Of a DNA stretch of 31,220 nucleotides, positions 7,243 to 15,079 are shown one piece after another; the first letter of the stretch is position 1, and each line of letters opens with the position of its first letter. The notes beneath the pieces were generated by a model that saw nothing but the letters and a program-made list of their open reading frames with translations, was not told the origin of the DNA and ran no database searches. The DNA lies in assembly GCA_934153655.1 (NCBI GenBank), contig CAKPFH010000009.1:1-31220 (forward strand), given 5' to 3'. The DNA is from an uncultured Bacilli bacterium. Its GTDB lineage: Bacteria > Bacillota_I > Bacilli_A > RF39 > UBA660. The position numbers and the translations under genes are program-made.

Positions 7243-7512
7243 ATGGCAAGAAGTTTAAAAAAAGGACCTTATGTATTCGACAGATTACTAAAAAAGGTTC
7301 AAGAATTAAATAAATCTGGAAAGAAAGAAGTTATTAAAACTTGGTCACGTCGTTCTACAATTTTCCCTGATTTTATTGGTCATACTTTTGCAGTACACAA
7401 CGGAAAAGAATTTATTCCTGTTTATGTTACTGAAGACATGGTAGGACACAAATTAGGAGAATTTTCATTAACTCGTAAGTTTGGTGGACATGGCGAAAAT
7501 AAGACTAAGTAA
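7243..7512 (+). CDS. rpsS: 30S ribosomal protein S19
   Basis: An 89-residue S19, which sits in the 30S head with S13 and contacts the A-site region. It begins 'MARSLKKGPYVFDRLLKKV', and the core 'KTWSRRSTIFPDFIGHTFAVHNGKEFIPVYVTEDMVGHKLGEF' is typical, with 'LTRKFGGHGENK' closing the protein. GGAGAG precedes the ATG and the gene lies 12 nt after rplB. Nothing unusual was seen. Confidence 0.98.
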   Translation: MARSLKKGPYVFDRLLKKVQELNKSGKKEVIKTWSRRSTIFPDFIGHTFAVHNGKEFIPVYVTEDMVGHKLGEFSLTRKFGGHGENKTK

Positions 7513-7532
7513 TAACTAGGAGGGAATAAAGT

Positions 7533-7865
7533 ATGGAAGCAAAATCTATTGCAAAACAAACAAGAATTTCACCTATTAAAGCAAGATTAGTAATTGATTT
7601 AATTCGTGGAAAAGACGTTAAAGATGCAAGAACCATATTAGTAAATTATAATACAAAAGCATCAAAACTAATATTAAAAGTTCTAGATTCTGCAACAGCA
7701 AATGCTGTTAATAACAATAAAATGGATGAAAAGAAATTATTTGTTAGTGAAGCTAGAGTAGATGCAGGTCCTGTTATGAAAAGAATCATGTTTGATTCAA
7801 GAGGATACATAGGACATAAAGATAAAAGAACTAGTCACATTGTAATTAGTGTTAAGGAAAGATAG
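7533..7865 (+). CDS. rplV: 50S ribosomal protein L22
   Basis: A 110-residue L22. Its beta-hairpin lines the exit tunnel together with L4. The start 'KSIAKQTRISPIKARLVIDLIRGKDV' and the hairpin end 'DAGPVMKRIMFDSRGYIGHKDKRTSHIVISV' are diagnostic; the tip carries 'RGYIGHKDKRTSH', slightly different from the usual 'RGRA..I.KR.SH' form. AGGAGGG precedes the ATG. In many bacteria this hairpin is a site of macrolide-resistance mutations; no such change can be called without a reference. Confidence 0.97.
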   Translation: MEAKSIAKQTRISPIKARLVIDLIRGKDVKDARTILVNYNTKASKLILKVLDSATANAVNNNKMDEKKLFVSEARVDAGPVMKRIMFDSRGYIGHKDKRTSHIVISVKER

Positions 7866-7873
7866 GAGATATT

Positions 7874-8521
7874 ATGGGACAAAAAGTAAGTCCAATTGGA
7901 CAAAGAATTGGTATTAATAAAGACTGGGAATCTAAATGGTATGCTCCTAAGAGTGATTTTTCAAAATATTTAATGGAAGATATTAAAATCCGTGATTATA
8001 TTGAAAAGAACTTAGTTGATAAAGGAATTGCTAGTGTTGAAATCGAAAGAAATAAAAAAAGATGTGAAGTTACAATTCATTCTGCTAAACCAGGTGTATT
8101 AATTGGTAAAGGTGGAGAAGAAATTGAAAAGCTTAAGAAAATCTTATCTTCTATCGTTAATCATCCTGTACAAGTTTCAGTAGTTGATGTTAAAAAAGCT
8201 GACATTAATGCTAAACTTGTTGCAGATTCAATAGCAAAACAAATCACAAACAGAGCCTCATTTAGAATGGCCCAAAAACGTGCAATTAAAAATGCTATGA
8301 AAGCTGGAGCTAAAGGAATCAAAACAAGTGTTTCTGGTCGTTTAGGTGGAGCTGATATGGCAAGAACAGAAGGATACAAAGAAGGTACAATTCCACTTCA
8401 TACATTTAGAGCTGATATTGATTATGCAGCATCAGAAGCTGATACTACATTTGGTAAAATCGGTGTAAAAGTATGGATTTATAAAGGTGAAATTCTTCCT
8501 TCTAAGAATGGAGGTAAGTAA
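7874..8521 (+). CDS. rpsC: 30S ribosomal protein S3
   Basis: A 215-residue S3, part of the mRNA entry channel and its helicase activity. It opens 'MGQKVSPIGQRIGINKDWESKWYA' and has the KH domain around 'VTIHSAKPGVLIGKGGEEIEKLKKIL' (GxxG loop GKGG, about residues 78-81). The C-terminal domain 'GRLGGADMARTEGYKEGTIPLHTFRADIDY' is complete. It starts 8 nt after rplV and ends 2 nt before rplP, the tightest non-overlapping junction in the operon. Confidence 0.98.
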   Translation: MGQKVSPIGQRIGINKDWESKWYAPKSDFSKYLMEDIKIRDYIEKNLVDKGIASVEIERNKKRCEVTIHSAKPGVLIGKGGEEIEKLKKILSSIVNHPVQVSVVDVKKADINAKLVADSIAKQITNRASFRMAQKRAIKNAMKAGAKGIKTSVSGRLGGADMARTEGYKEGTIPLHTFRADIDYAASEADTTFGKIGVKVWIYKGEILPSKNGGK

Positions 8522-8523
8522 AA

Positions 8524-8961
8524 ATGGCTTTAATACCTGCAAGAGTTAAATATCGTCGTGTTCACAGACTTCCTTATGAAGGACGTGCTAAAGGAAATAC
8601 AACTTTAAGCTTTGGTGAATATGGATTAATGGCAAAAGAAGGTGCTTGGATTACTACAAATCAAATCGAAGCTGCCAGAGTTGCTATGACAAGATATATG
8701 AAACGTGGTGGAAAAGTATGGATTAATATTTTCCCACACATGCCAATAACAAGTAAACCACTTGGTACTCGTCAAGGAAAAGGAAAGGGTGCTGTTGATA
8801 AATGGGTTGCTGTTGTTAAAGAAGGAAAAATTATGTTTGAAATTGGGGGAGTAAGTGAAGAAGTTGCTCGTGAAGCTTTCCGTTTAGCAGCTCATAAATT
8901 ACCAATTAAAACAAAATTTGTAACTAAAGAAGAAAATGGTGGTGAGAAAAATGAAGGTTAA
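8524..8961 (+). CDS. rplP: 50S ribosomal protein L16
   Basis: A 145-residue L16, placed near the A-site tRNA elbow and bridging 5S and 23S rRNA contacts. The canonical opening 'MALIPARVKYRRVHRLPYEGRAKG' and 'WINIFPHMPITSKPLGTRQGKGKGAVDKWVAVVKEG' are intact; the arginine of 'GTRQGKGKG' is the residue hydroxylated in some bacteria. The gene's own upstream spacer is only 2 nt, with its ribosome site (GGAGG) inside the end of rpsC. Its 3' end overlaps rpmC by 11 nt. Confidence 0.98.
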   Translation: MALIPARVKYRRVHRLPYEGRAKGNTTLSFGEYGLMAKEGAWITTNQIEAARVAMTRYMKRGGKVWINIFPHMPITSKPLGTRQGKGKGAVDKWVAVVKEGKIMFEIGGVSEEVAREAFRLAAHKLPIKTKFVTKEENGGEKNEG

Positions 8962-9148
8962 AGAAATTAGAGAAATGACCACTGAGGATATCAAGAAAAA
9001 CATTGCTTCTATGAAACAAGAATTATTTAATTTACGTTTTCAACAAGCAACAGGTATCGTTGAGAAACCTTCAAGAATTAGAGATTTAAGACACGATGTT
9101 GCAAGATGCAAAACTGTACTTCGTGAACGTGAGTTGGAGGTAAAATAA
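8951..9148 (+). CDS. rpmC: 50S ribosomal protein L29
   Basis: A 65-residue L29, a small helical hairpin near the tunnel exit beside L23. The sequence 'MKVKEIREMTTEDIKKNI' followed by 'KQELFNLRFQQATG' and 'IRDLRHDVARCKTVLRERE' is standard. I chose ATG 8951 instead of the in-frame ATG at 8936 because the GGTGG ribosome site (8938-8942) lies between the two and all family members start at the MKxKE motif. It overlaps rplP by 11 nt and rpsQ by one base. Confidence 0.97.
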   Translation: MKVKEIREMTTEDIKKNIASMKQELFNLRFQQATGIVEKPSRIRDLRHDVARCKTVLRERELEVK

Positions 9149-9402
9149 TGGAAAGACGTAAAGAATTAGTTGGAAAAGTTGTAAGTAGTAAAAATGATAA
9201 AACTATTACAGTAGTGGTTGAAACTTATAAAAAAGATCCATTATATGGTAAAAGAGTAAAATATTCTAAAAAGTATGCTGTTCATGATGAAGAAAACAAA
9301 GCAAAAGTTGGAGATACAGTTAGAATAGTTGAAACTAGACCATTATCAAAAACAAAATATTTCTATTTAAAAGAAATTATTGAAGAAGCGGTTATTCTTT
9401 AA
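9148..9402 (+). CDS. rpsQ: 30S ribosomal protein S17
   Basis: An 84-residue S17, an OB-fold primary binder of 16S rRNA helix 11. 'RKELVGKVVSSKNDKTITVVVETYKKDPLYGKRVKYSKKYAVHDE' and 'GDTVRIVETRPLSKTKYFYLKEI' are the family pattern. The ATG shares its A with the rpmC stop (TAATG), and GGAGG lies at the end of rpmC. A 24-nt spacer with AAAGGAGG leads to rplN. Confidence 0.97.
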   Translation: MERRKELVGKVVSSKNDKTITVVVETYKKDPLYGKRVKYSKKYAVHDEENKAKVGDTVRIVETRPLSKTKYFYLKEIIEEAVIL

Positions 9403-9426
9403 TAACTGTACGATAAAGGAGGAAAT

Positions 9427-9798
9427 ATGATTCAACAAGAAAGTCGTCTTAAAGTTGCTGACAATTCCGGTGCAAGAGAACTATTAGTTATTCGTGTTTT
9501 GGGTGGAAGCAAAGTAAAGACTGGAAATATTGGAGATATAGTAGTTGGGACTGTTAAAAATGCTATTCCCAACGGAACTGTTAAAAAAAGTAAAGTTGTA
9601 AAAGCTGTTATCGTTCGTTCAAAGTTTGGTGTTAGACGTGAAGATGGTTCATACATTAAATTTGATGATAATGCTTGTGTAATTATAAAAGATGATAAGA
9701 GTCCAGTTGGAACTCGTATCTTTGGACCAGTAGCAAGAGAACTTCGTGATGATAAAGATTATATGAAAATTGTATCCCTTGCTAAGGAAGTACTATAG
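9427..9798 (+). CDS. rplN: 50S ribosomal protein L14
   Basis: A 123-residue L14 on the subunit interface, next to L19 and the factor-binding side. The first residues 'MIQQESRLKVADNSGARELLVIRVLGGS' are diagnostic, as are 'VKAVIVRSKFGVRREDGSYIKFDDNACVII' and 'GTRIFGPVARELRD'. AAAGGAGG precedes the ATG. It stands in the canonical position between rpsQ and rplX. Confidence 0.98.
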   Translation: MIQQESRLKVADNSGARELLVIRVLGGSKVKTGNIGDIVVGTVKNAIPNGTVKKSKVVKAVIVRSKFGVRREDGSYIKFDDNACVIIKDDKSPVGTRIFGPVARELRDDKDYMKIVSLAKEVL

Positions 9799-9807
9799 GA
9801 GTGTATT

Positions 9808-10119
9808 ATGAGATTAAAAAAAGGTGATAAAGTTATAGTAATTACTGGTTCTAATAAAGGACATGAAGGTATTATTAAACAAGTACTTCGTGATTCTAAT
9901 AAGGTTATTGTTGAAGGTGTTAATATTGTTAAAAAACACAGAAAAGCAACTAATCAAGAATCTGGAGGTATTATGGAAATGGAAGCTCCTATCAATGCTT
10001 CAAATGTAATGCTTTTAGATCCTAAAACAAAGAAACCTACAAGAGTAGGAATTACTATGGACGAGAAAAATAATAAAAAAATAAGAATTTCAAAAAAATC
10101 AAACGAAAAGTTTGATTAA
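9808..10119 (+). CDS. rplX: 50S ribosomal protein L24
   Basis: A 103-residue L24, an assembly initiator on the 5' domain of 23S rRNA. The KOW motif 'KGDKVIVITGSNKGHEGIIKQVLRDSNKVIVEGVNIVKKH' spans about residues 4-43. 'GGIMEMEAPINASNVMLLDPKTKKPTRVG' is the usual following segment, and the tail is basic. It starts 9 nt after rplN. No oddities. Confidence 0.97.
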   Translation: MRLKKGDKVIVITGSNKGHEGIIKQVLRDSNKVIVEGVNIVKKHRKATNQESGGIMEMEAPINASNVMLLDPKTKKPTRVGITMDEKNNKKIRISKKSNEKFD

Positions 10120-10137
10120 TAGAAGGAGGAATTATTA

Positions 10138-10677
10138 ATGAACCGCCTAAAAGAAAAATACTTGAATGAAGTCATTCCAAGTTTAAAAGAAAAATATAAT
10201 TATAAAACAGTTATGGAAATTCCAAAACTTGAAAAAATTGTTATTAATATGGGAGTTGGAGATGCTACTACTAATTCTAAGTTATTAGATGCAGCTGTTG
10301 CTGATTTAACTGCAATAACAGGTCAAAAACCAGTTATAACAAAGGCTAAAAAATCAATTGCAGGTTTTCATGTTAGAGAAGGTCAATCAATTGGTTGTAA
10401 AGTAACTCTTAGAGGAGAAGCTATGTATAATTTTATGGATAAATTAATTAGTATTGCTCTTCCTCGTGTTAGAGATTTCCGTGGTATTAGTAACAAAGCA
10501 TTTGATGGTCGTGGAAACTATACTCTTGGAGTTAAAGAACAATTAATATTCTCTGAAATTGAATATGATAATATCGTTAAAGTTCGTGGAATGGATATTG
10601 TTTTCGTAACAACTGCTAAGAGTAATGAAGAAGCTTTTGACTTATTAAATGATCTTGGAATGCCATTTAGAAAGTAA
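10138..10677 (+). CDS. rplE: 50S ribosomal protein L5
   Basis: A 179-residue L5, a 5S rRNA binder that forms a bridge to S13 in the 30S head. Recognised from 'MNRLKEKYLNEVIPSLKEKYNY', 'IVINMGVGDATTNSKLLDAAVADLTAITGQKPVITKAKKSIAGFHVREG' and 'LPRVRDFRGISNKAFDGRGNYTLGVKEQLIFSEI'. AAGGAGG lies before the ATG. It is followed by the ribosome site of rpsN, which overlaps the spacer directly. Confidence 0.98.
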   Translation: MNRLKEKYLNEVIPSLKEKYNYKTVMEIPKLEKIVINMGVGDATTNSKLLDAAVADLTAITGQKPVITKAKKSIAGFHVREGQSIGCKVTLRGEAMYNFMDKLISIALPRVRDFRGISNKAFDGRGNYTLGVKEQLIFSEIEYDNIVKVRGMDIVFVTTAKSNEEAFDLLNDLGMPFRK

Positions 10678-10689
10678 TTGGAGGAATTT

Positions 10690-10875
10690 ATGGCTAAAAA
10701 AAGTATGATAAACAAAGCTAATAAAAAACAAAAATTTAAAGTACGTGAATATACTCGTTGCCAAAGATGTGGAAGACCACATGCAGTTATGAGTAAATTC
10801 GGTATTTGCCGTATTTGTTTTCGTGAATTAGCTTATAAAGGACAAATACCAGGGGTCAAAAAATCAAGCTGGTAA
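10690..10875 (+). CDS. rpsN: 30S ribosomal protein S14, zinc-binding type
   Basis: A 61-residue S14 of the short zinc form (type Z). Two CxxC pairs are visible in 'CQRCGRPHAVMSKFGICRIC' (about residues 24-43), which bind one Zn. The TTG at 10678 opens the frame, but I chose ATG 10690 because GGAGG (10680-10684) lies upstream of it and MAKKSMI is the family N-terminus. No second, zinc-free rpsN copy is in this window. It lies in normal order between rplE and rpsH. Confidence 0.97.
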   Translation: MAKKSMINKANKKQKFKVREYTRCQRCGRPHAVMSKFGICRICFRELAYKGQIPGVKKSSW

Positions 10876-10893
10876 AAAAGGAGGATATAAAAA

Positions 10894-11292
10894 ATGGTAG
10901 TAACAGATACAATTGCAGATATGCTTACAAGAATTCGTAATGCTAACGTAATGCACTATCAAGAAGTTTTAGTACCTAACTCTAAAATGAAATTAGAAAT
11001 AGCTAAAATCTTAAAAGATGAAGGATTTATTGCAGATTATAAAGTACTAAAAGAAGATGTTCAAGGAACGATTGTTTTAACATTAAAATATGGACCAAAT
11101 AAAGAAAGAGTTATTACAGGTCTTAAAAGAATTTCTAAGCCTGGTTTAAGAGTTTATGCTAAGAATGATGAAATTCCTAAAGTATTAAATGGTTTAGGTA
11201 TTGCAATTATTTCAACTAGCAAAGGATTAATGACTGATAAAGAAGCAAGAAAGAACAACCTTGGTGGCGAAGTTCTAGCTTATATTTGGTAG
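10894..11292 (+). CDS. rpsH: 30S ribosomal protein S8
   Basis: A 132-residue S8, a primary 16S rRNA binder and, in E. coli, the repressor of the spc operon. The pattern 'VTDTIADMLTRIRNANVMHYQEVLVPNSKMKLEIAKILKDEGFI' and the C-terminal RNA-binding 'GLGIAIISTSKGLMTDKEARKNNLGGEVLAYIW' are complete. AAAGGAGG precedes the ATG. Whether S8 regulates translation here cannot be seen; no obvious helix-21-like mimic was found near rplE. Confidence 0.98.
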   Translation: MVVTDTIADMLTRIRNANVMHYQEVLVPNSKMKLEIAKILKDEGFIADYKVLKEDVQGTIVLTLKYGPNKERVITGLKRISKPGLRVYAKNDEIPKVLNGLGIAIISTSKGLMTDKEARKNNLGGEVLAYIW

Positions 11293-11305
11293 AAAGGATA
11301 TAATT

Positions 11306-11842
11306 ATGAGCCGTATAGGAAATAGAAAAATTGTTATTCCTGAAGGTGTTAATGTTAGTTTAGAAGATAACTTAGTTAAAGTTTCTGGTAAACTTGGAGA
11401 ATTAAGTTTAGAATTACCAAGTGTTATCAAAATGGAAATTAATGATAATGAAATTACTTTAACAAGAATTAATGAATTAAAAACTTCTAAAGCTATGCAT
11501 GGTACAACTAATGCTAATATTACTAACATGATTAAGGGAGTAACAGAAGGTTATAGAAAAAATTTAGAAATTATTGGTGTTGGATATCGTTTTAATTTAC
11601 AAGGAGATAAACTTGTTATTAGTGCAGGTTATTCTCATCCTGTTGAATTAAGTATTCCAGCAGGATTAAAATTAGAAGCAGTTAGCAACACAGAAATTTC
11701 CGTATTTGGAATTTCTAAAGAATTAGTAGGAGAATATGCTGCTAATGTTAGAAAAGTAAGACAACCTGAACCTTACAAAGGAAAAGGTATTCGTTATAAA
11801 GATGAATATATCCGTCGTAAGGAAGGTAAGAAGGCTGCTTAA
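11306..11842 (+). CDS. rplF: 50S ribosomal protein L6
   Basis: A 178-residue L6 made of two similar domains near the sarcin-ricin loop. 'MSRIGNRKIVIPEGVNVSLEDNLVKVSGKLGEL' opens domain one, and 'NLEIIGVGYRFNLQGDKLVISAGYSHPVE' opens domain two. The diagnostic ending 'VRKVRQPEPYKGKGIRYKDEYIRRKEGKKA' is intact. AAAGGA before the ATG is weaker than its neighbours. It stands 13 nt after rpsH. Confidence 0.98.
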   Translation: MSRIGNRKIVIPEGVNVSLEDNLVKVSGKLGELSLELPSVIKMEINDNEITLTRINELKTSKAMHGTTNANITNMIKGVTEGYRKNLEIIGVGYRFNLQGDKLVISAGYSHPVELSIPAGLKLEAVSNTEISVFGISKELVGEYAANVRKVRQPEPYKGKGIRYKDEYIRRKEGKKAA

Positions 11843-11857
11843 TAGGAGGAAAAGTTT

Positions 11858-12214
11858 ATGATAAATAAAGTATCAAAAAACGAGATGCGTAAAGAAAGAC
11901 ATGAACGTGTAAGAGCAAAAATAGTTGGTACAAAAGATGTTCCAAGAGTTTGTGTATTCCGTTCAAATACTAATATTTATGCACAAATAATAAATGACGA
12001 AGAAGGTAAAACTTTAGTTTCTGCAAGTTCTTTAGAAAATAAAGGAGTTAATGGAAGTAATATCGAAGCAGCTAAATTAGTTGGTACTAGTCTTGCTAAA
12101 AAAGCAAAAGATGCTGGTATCACAAAAGTTGTTTTTGATAGAGGTGGTTACCTTTACCATGGTCGTGTTAAGGCACTTGCTGATGCTTTAAGAGACAATG
12201 GATTAGAATTCTAA
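11858..12214 (+). CDS. rplR: 50S ribosomal protein L18
   Basis: A 118-residue L18, which binds 5S rRNA with L5. The basic N-terminus (NEMRKERHERVRAKI) precedes 'PRVCVFRSNTNIYAQIINDEEGKTLVSASS' and the closing 'KVVFDRGGYLYHGRVKALADALRDNGLEF', all standard. AGGAGG lies before the ATG. The order rplF-rplR-rpsE is canonical. Confidence 0.98.
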   Translation: MINKVSKNEMRKERHERVRAKIVGTKDVPRVCVFRSNTNIYAQIINDEEGKTLVSASSLENKGVNGSNIEAAKLVGTSLAKKAKDAGITKVVFDRGGYLYHGRVKALADALRDNGLEF

Positions 12215-12226
12215 GGAGGTGTATGT

Positions 12227-12739
12227 ATGCAAAAACAAAAGAGAGAACCTAAAAATAATAAAATGTTTGAAGAATTAGTAATCGAAGTTAAAAGCGTCGT
12301 AAAAGTAACACAAGGTGGAAGACAAAGAAGATTCTCAGCAACAGTTGTTGTTGGAGATAAAAACGGTACAGTAGGAATAGGTATTGGTAAAGCTGGAGAA
12401 GTACCAGATGCTATTAAAAAAGCTATTCAAGCTGCTAACAAAAATGTTATTAAAATCACTTTAATTGATAATCGTACAATTCAACATGAAGCAATTGGTA
12501 AAAGTGGAGCTGCAAGCGTTCTATTAAAACCTGCACCTGCCGGAGCTGGATTAATTGCTGGTGGAGCAGTTCGTGCTGTATTAGAACTTGCTGGTGTTCG
12601 TGATATTTCAAGTAAATCACTTGGATCAAGAACTAAATTAAACATGGCAACAGCTACTATCAATGCTTTAAAATCAATTAAAACTGTAGAAGAAGTTGCT
12701 AAATTAAGAGGCAAAGAAGAAAGTGAGATTTTAGGATAA
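12227..12739 (+). CDS. rpsE: 30S ribosomal protein S5
   Basis: A 170-residue S5, which affects decoding fidelity and the mRNA entry helicase. 'FEELVIEVKSVVKVTQGGRQRRFSATVVVGDKNGTVGIGIGKAGEVPDAI' is the N-terminal dsRNA-binding-like domain and 'PAPAGAGLIAGGAVRAVLELAGVRDISSKSLGS' the C-terminal one. AAGGAGG precedes the ATG. The next gene is rplO, which starts inside the stop (TAATG); rpmD, usually between them, is missing. Confidence 0.98.
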   Translation: MQKQKREPKNNKMFEELVIEVKSVVKVTQGGRQRRFSATVVVGDKNGTVGIGIGKAGEVPDAIKKAIQAANKNVIKITLIDNRTIQHEAIGKSGAASVLLKPAPAGAGLIAGGAVRAVLELAGVRDISSKSLGSRTKLNMATATINALKSIKTVEEVAKLRGKEESEILG

Positions 12740-13182
12740 TGAAGTTACATGAATTAGAAAGAAATACTCTTGCAAAACATGAAAGACGTCGTGTAGGTCG
12801 TGGTATGGGTTCTGGTCTTGGTAAGACTAGTGGCCGTGGAGAAAAAGGTCAAAAAGCTCGTAGTGGTGTTTCAATTAAAGCAACATTCGAAGGTGGACAA
12901 TTACCACTATATAGACGTTTACCTAAAAGAGGATTTTCAAATAGTGATTTTAAAATTAAATATGCAACAATTAATGTTTCAGATTTAGAAAATTTTGAAG
13001 ATGGAACAGTTGTAACACCTGAACTTTTAAAAGAATGTGGCATTTTAAAAAATCAATTAGATGGTGTTAAAGTTTTAGGTGATGGAGAAATTACCAAAAA
13101 ACTAACTGTAAAAGCACATAAATTTTCAAAAACTGCAATTTCAAAATTAGAGAACTCAGGAAGCAAAATTGAGGTGTTATAA
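12739..13182 (+). CDS. rplO: 50S ribosomal protein L15
   Basis: A 147-residue L15. The Gly/Arg-rich N-terminal arm that threads through 23S rRNA is clear: 'MKLHELERNTLAKHERRRVGRGMGSGLGKTSGRGEKGQKARSG'. The globular part has 'FEGGQLPLYRRLPKRGFSN' and 'VKVLGDGEITKKLTVKAHKFSKTA'. It overlaps rpsE by one base and secY by one base (TAATG on both sides), so no spacer remains for rpmD. Confidence 0.97.
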   Translation: MKLHELERNTLAKHERRRVGRGMGSGLGKTSGRGEKGQKARSGVSIKATFEGGQLPLYRRLPKRGFSNSDFKIKYATINVSDLENFEDGTVVTPELLKECGILKNQLDGVKVLGDGEITKKLTVKAHKFSKTAISKLENSGSKIEVL

Positions 13183-14441
13183 TGTTTGCTACATTAAAGC
13201 AGATATTTGCACCTACTAATTCAGATTTGAGAAAAAGAATATTATTTACATTAGGGGCACTTCTAATATTTATAATAGGAACAGGAGTTCCAGTTCCTGG
13301 AACAACTAACATTACTAAGAATTTAGGATTTTTAGAATTAATTAATGCTATGGGGGGAGGAAGTTTGAAAAACTTTTCAATCTTTGCCCTTGGGGTATCT
13401 CCTTATATTACAGCATCAATTATTATTCAATTATTAGAAATGGACATTGTTCCTTATTTCTCTGAACTTTCAAAAGAAGGTCCAGTAGGAAGAAGAAAAT
13501 TAAATCAAATAACAAGATATGTAGGTATTGTATTTGCTTTTATAGAAGGATATGCGTTTAGTTTTGCCTTTTTAGGAGCATCATCAGCTTTTGAATATTT
13601 GTATGTTGCAACTATTTTAACGGCTGGAACCGCATTCTGTTTATGGCTTGGTGATCAAATTACTCAAAAAGGAATTGGTAATGGTGTTTCTTTAATGATT
13701 ATGGCTGGTATTATAGCAACACTTCCTACTATGTTTCAAACTGCCTTTACATCATTGGTAGTACCAAATGATTTAGTTTGGGGTATAGTTAAATTTGCAA
13801 TATTTGTAATATTATACTTTGTAATAATTATAGGTGTTATTTATGTTCAAGAAGCTGAAAGAAGAATACCTCTTCAATATGCTAATAAAACAACCGGTTC
13901 ATACGGTTCTGAACAATCATTCTTACCTATAAAATTAAATACGGCAAGTGTTATACCAGTAATATTTGCATCAAGCTTACTTGCAATTCCAGCAACTATT
14001 GCTAATTTTGTTAATAAAGAAGGATTTACAAACTTTGTAAGTACTTATCTTGATTATTCTAAACCAGTTGGTTTTATCCTTTATATAGTTTTAATCTTCT
14101 TCTTTGGTTATTTCTACACTTTCTTACAATTAAAACCAGAAGATGTAGCTGATAACTTAAAGAATAATGGAGGTTATATTCCAGGAGTAAGACCTGGTAA
14201 GGAAACTGAAGAATACGTTAGTCATTCTTTATCAAGAGTTACAATTGTTGGGACAATTCTTTTAATAATCTTAGCAATTATTCCAATAATATTTACAAAT
14301 GTTACAAAATTACCAAGCAGTGTAAGTATTGGAGGAACAGGACTTTTAATTGTTGTTGGTGTTGCACTTGAAACATATAAACAATTAGAAGGAAGCTTAG
14401 CAACTAGAACTTATAAAAAAAGAAAGGGCCGTTTAAGATAA
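13182..14441 (+). CDS. secY: Sec translocase channel subunit SecY
   Basis: A 419-residue SecY, the protein-conducting pore of the plasma membrane. Ten hydrophobic segments can be counted. Family motifs are present: 'GVSPYITASIIIQLLEMDIVP' after the plug region, 'LWLGDQITQKGIGNGVSLMIMAGI' in TM4-5, 'VQEAERRIPLQYA' in the cytosolic loop that meets SecA, and 'LKPEDVADNLKNNGGYIPGVRPGKETEEY' before TM9. It ends in a basic tail (RTYKKRKGRLR). Placement after rplO is canonical. It is coupled at both ends by one-base overlaps (TAATG). Confidence 0.98.
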   Translation: MFATLKQIFAPTNSDLRKRILFTLGALLIFIIGTGVPVPGTTNITKNLGFLELINAMGGGSLKNFSIFALGVSPYITASIIIQLLEMDIVPYFSELSKEGPVGRRKLNQITRYVGIVFAFIEGYAFSFAFLGASSAFEYLYVATILTAGTAFCLWLGDQITQKGIGNGVSLMIMAGIIATLPTMFQTAFTSLVVPNDLVWGIVKFAIFVILYFVIIIGVIYVQEAERRIPLQYANKTTGSYGSEQSFLPIKLNTASVIPVIFASSLLAIPATIANFVNKEGFTNFVSTYLDYSKPVGFILYIVLIFFFGYFYTFLQLKPEDVADNLKNNGGYIPGVRPGKETEEYVSHSLSRVTIVGTILLIILAIIPIIFTNVTKLPSSVSIGGTGLLIVVGVALETYKQLEGSLATRTYKKRKGRLR

Positions 14442-15079
14442 TGAAAAATATCATTTTAATTGCAGCACCTGCTGCAGGAAAAGGAACTTTATCTTCTTTA
14501 CTAGTTGAAAAATATGGATACGTTCATATTTCAACAGGAGATTTATTAAGAGAAGTTAGTAAAGAAAAGTCAGAACTTGGCGAAAAAATTTCAACAATGT
14601 TAAAAAATGGTGAATTAGTTACTGATGAAATAGTCTTTGAACTTTTAGAAAATAAATTAAAAGTAGTTGATAAACCATATATTTTAGATGGCTTCCCAAG
14701 AACAATTAATCAAGCATATAAATATGATGACTTAATTAAAAAACTAAATAAAGATTTAGGTGTAGTTATAGTTTTAAATTGTGACTATGATGTTTTGAAA
14801 AAACGTATTGTAGGTCGTCATTTATGTAAAGATTGTGGTAGTATTTATAACACTTTAACCGGTGTTAATACTCCTAAAAATGATAGCATTTGTGATAATT
14901 GTGGGGGAGATTTATATAAAAGAAGTGATGATAACGAAGAATCATTTAAAAATCGTTATGACACTTACTTAGAAAAAACAAAACCACTTATTGATTTTTA
15001 TCAAGAAAAAGGTGTTTTACATTATATAGATTCTCATTCTACGGAAACAATGCTAGATGAAATCGAGGATCTTTTATGA
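14441..15079 (+). CDS. adk: adenylate kinase with zinc LID
   Basis: A 212-residue adenylate kinase (AMP + ATP to 2 ADP). The LID carries four zinc cysteines, C129-x2-C132 and C151-x2-C154, the Gram-positive form. The NMP part has 'HISTGDLLR' and 'LDGFPRT' (residues 82-88), and the arginines at 126, 161 and 172 match phosphate binders. The P-loop reads AAPAAGKGT (residues 8-16): the first glycine of the usual G-x-P-G/A-x-G-K-G-T is alanine, a change worth noting, although Lys14 and Thr16 remain. It overlaps secY by one base and map by four (ATGA). Confidence 0.96.
   Translation: MKNIILIAAPAAGKGTLSSLLVEKYGYVHISTGDLLREVSKEKSELGEKISTMLKNGELVTDEIVFELLENKLKVVDKPYILDGFPRTINQAYKYDDLIKKLNKDLGVVIVLNCDYDVLKKRIVGRHLCKDCGSIYNTLTGVNTPKNDSICDNCGGDLYKRSDDNEESFKNRYDTYLEKTKPLIDFYQEKGVLHYIDSHSTETMLDEIEDLL

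Noticed and set aside
12800..12988. 62-codon ORF inside rplO, plus many similar shadow ORFs on both strands
   Set aside because: They overlap conserved ribosomal genes in other frames, lack ribosome sites and have no family-like sequence.
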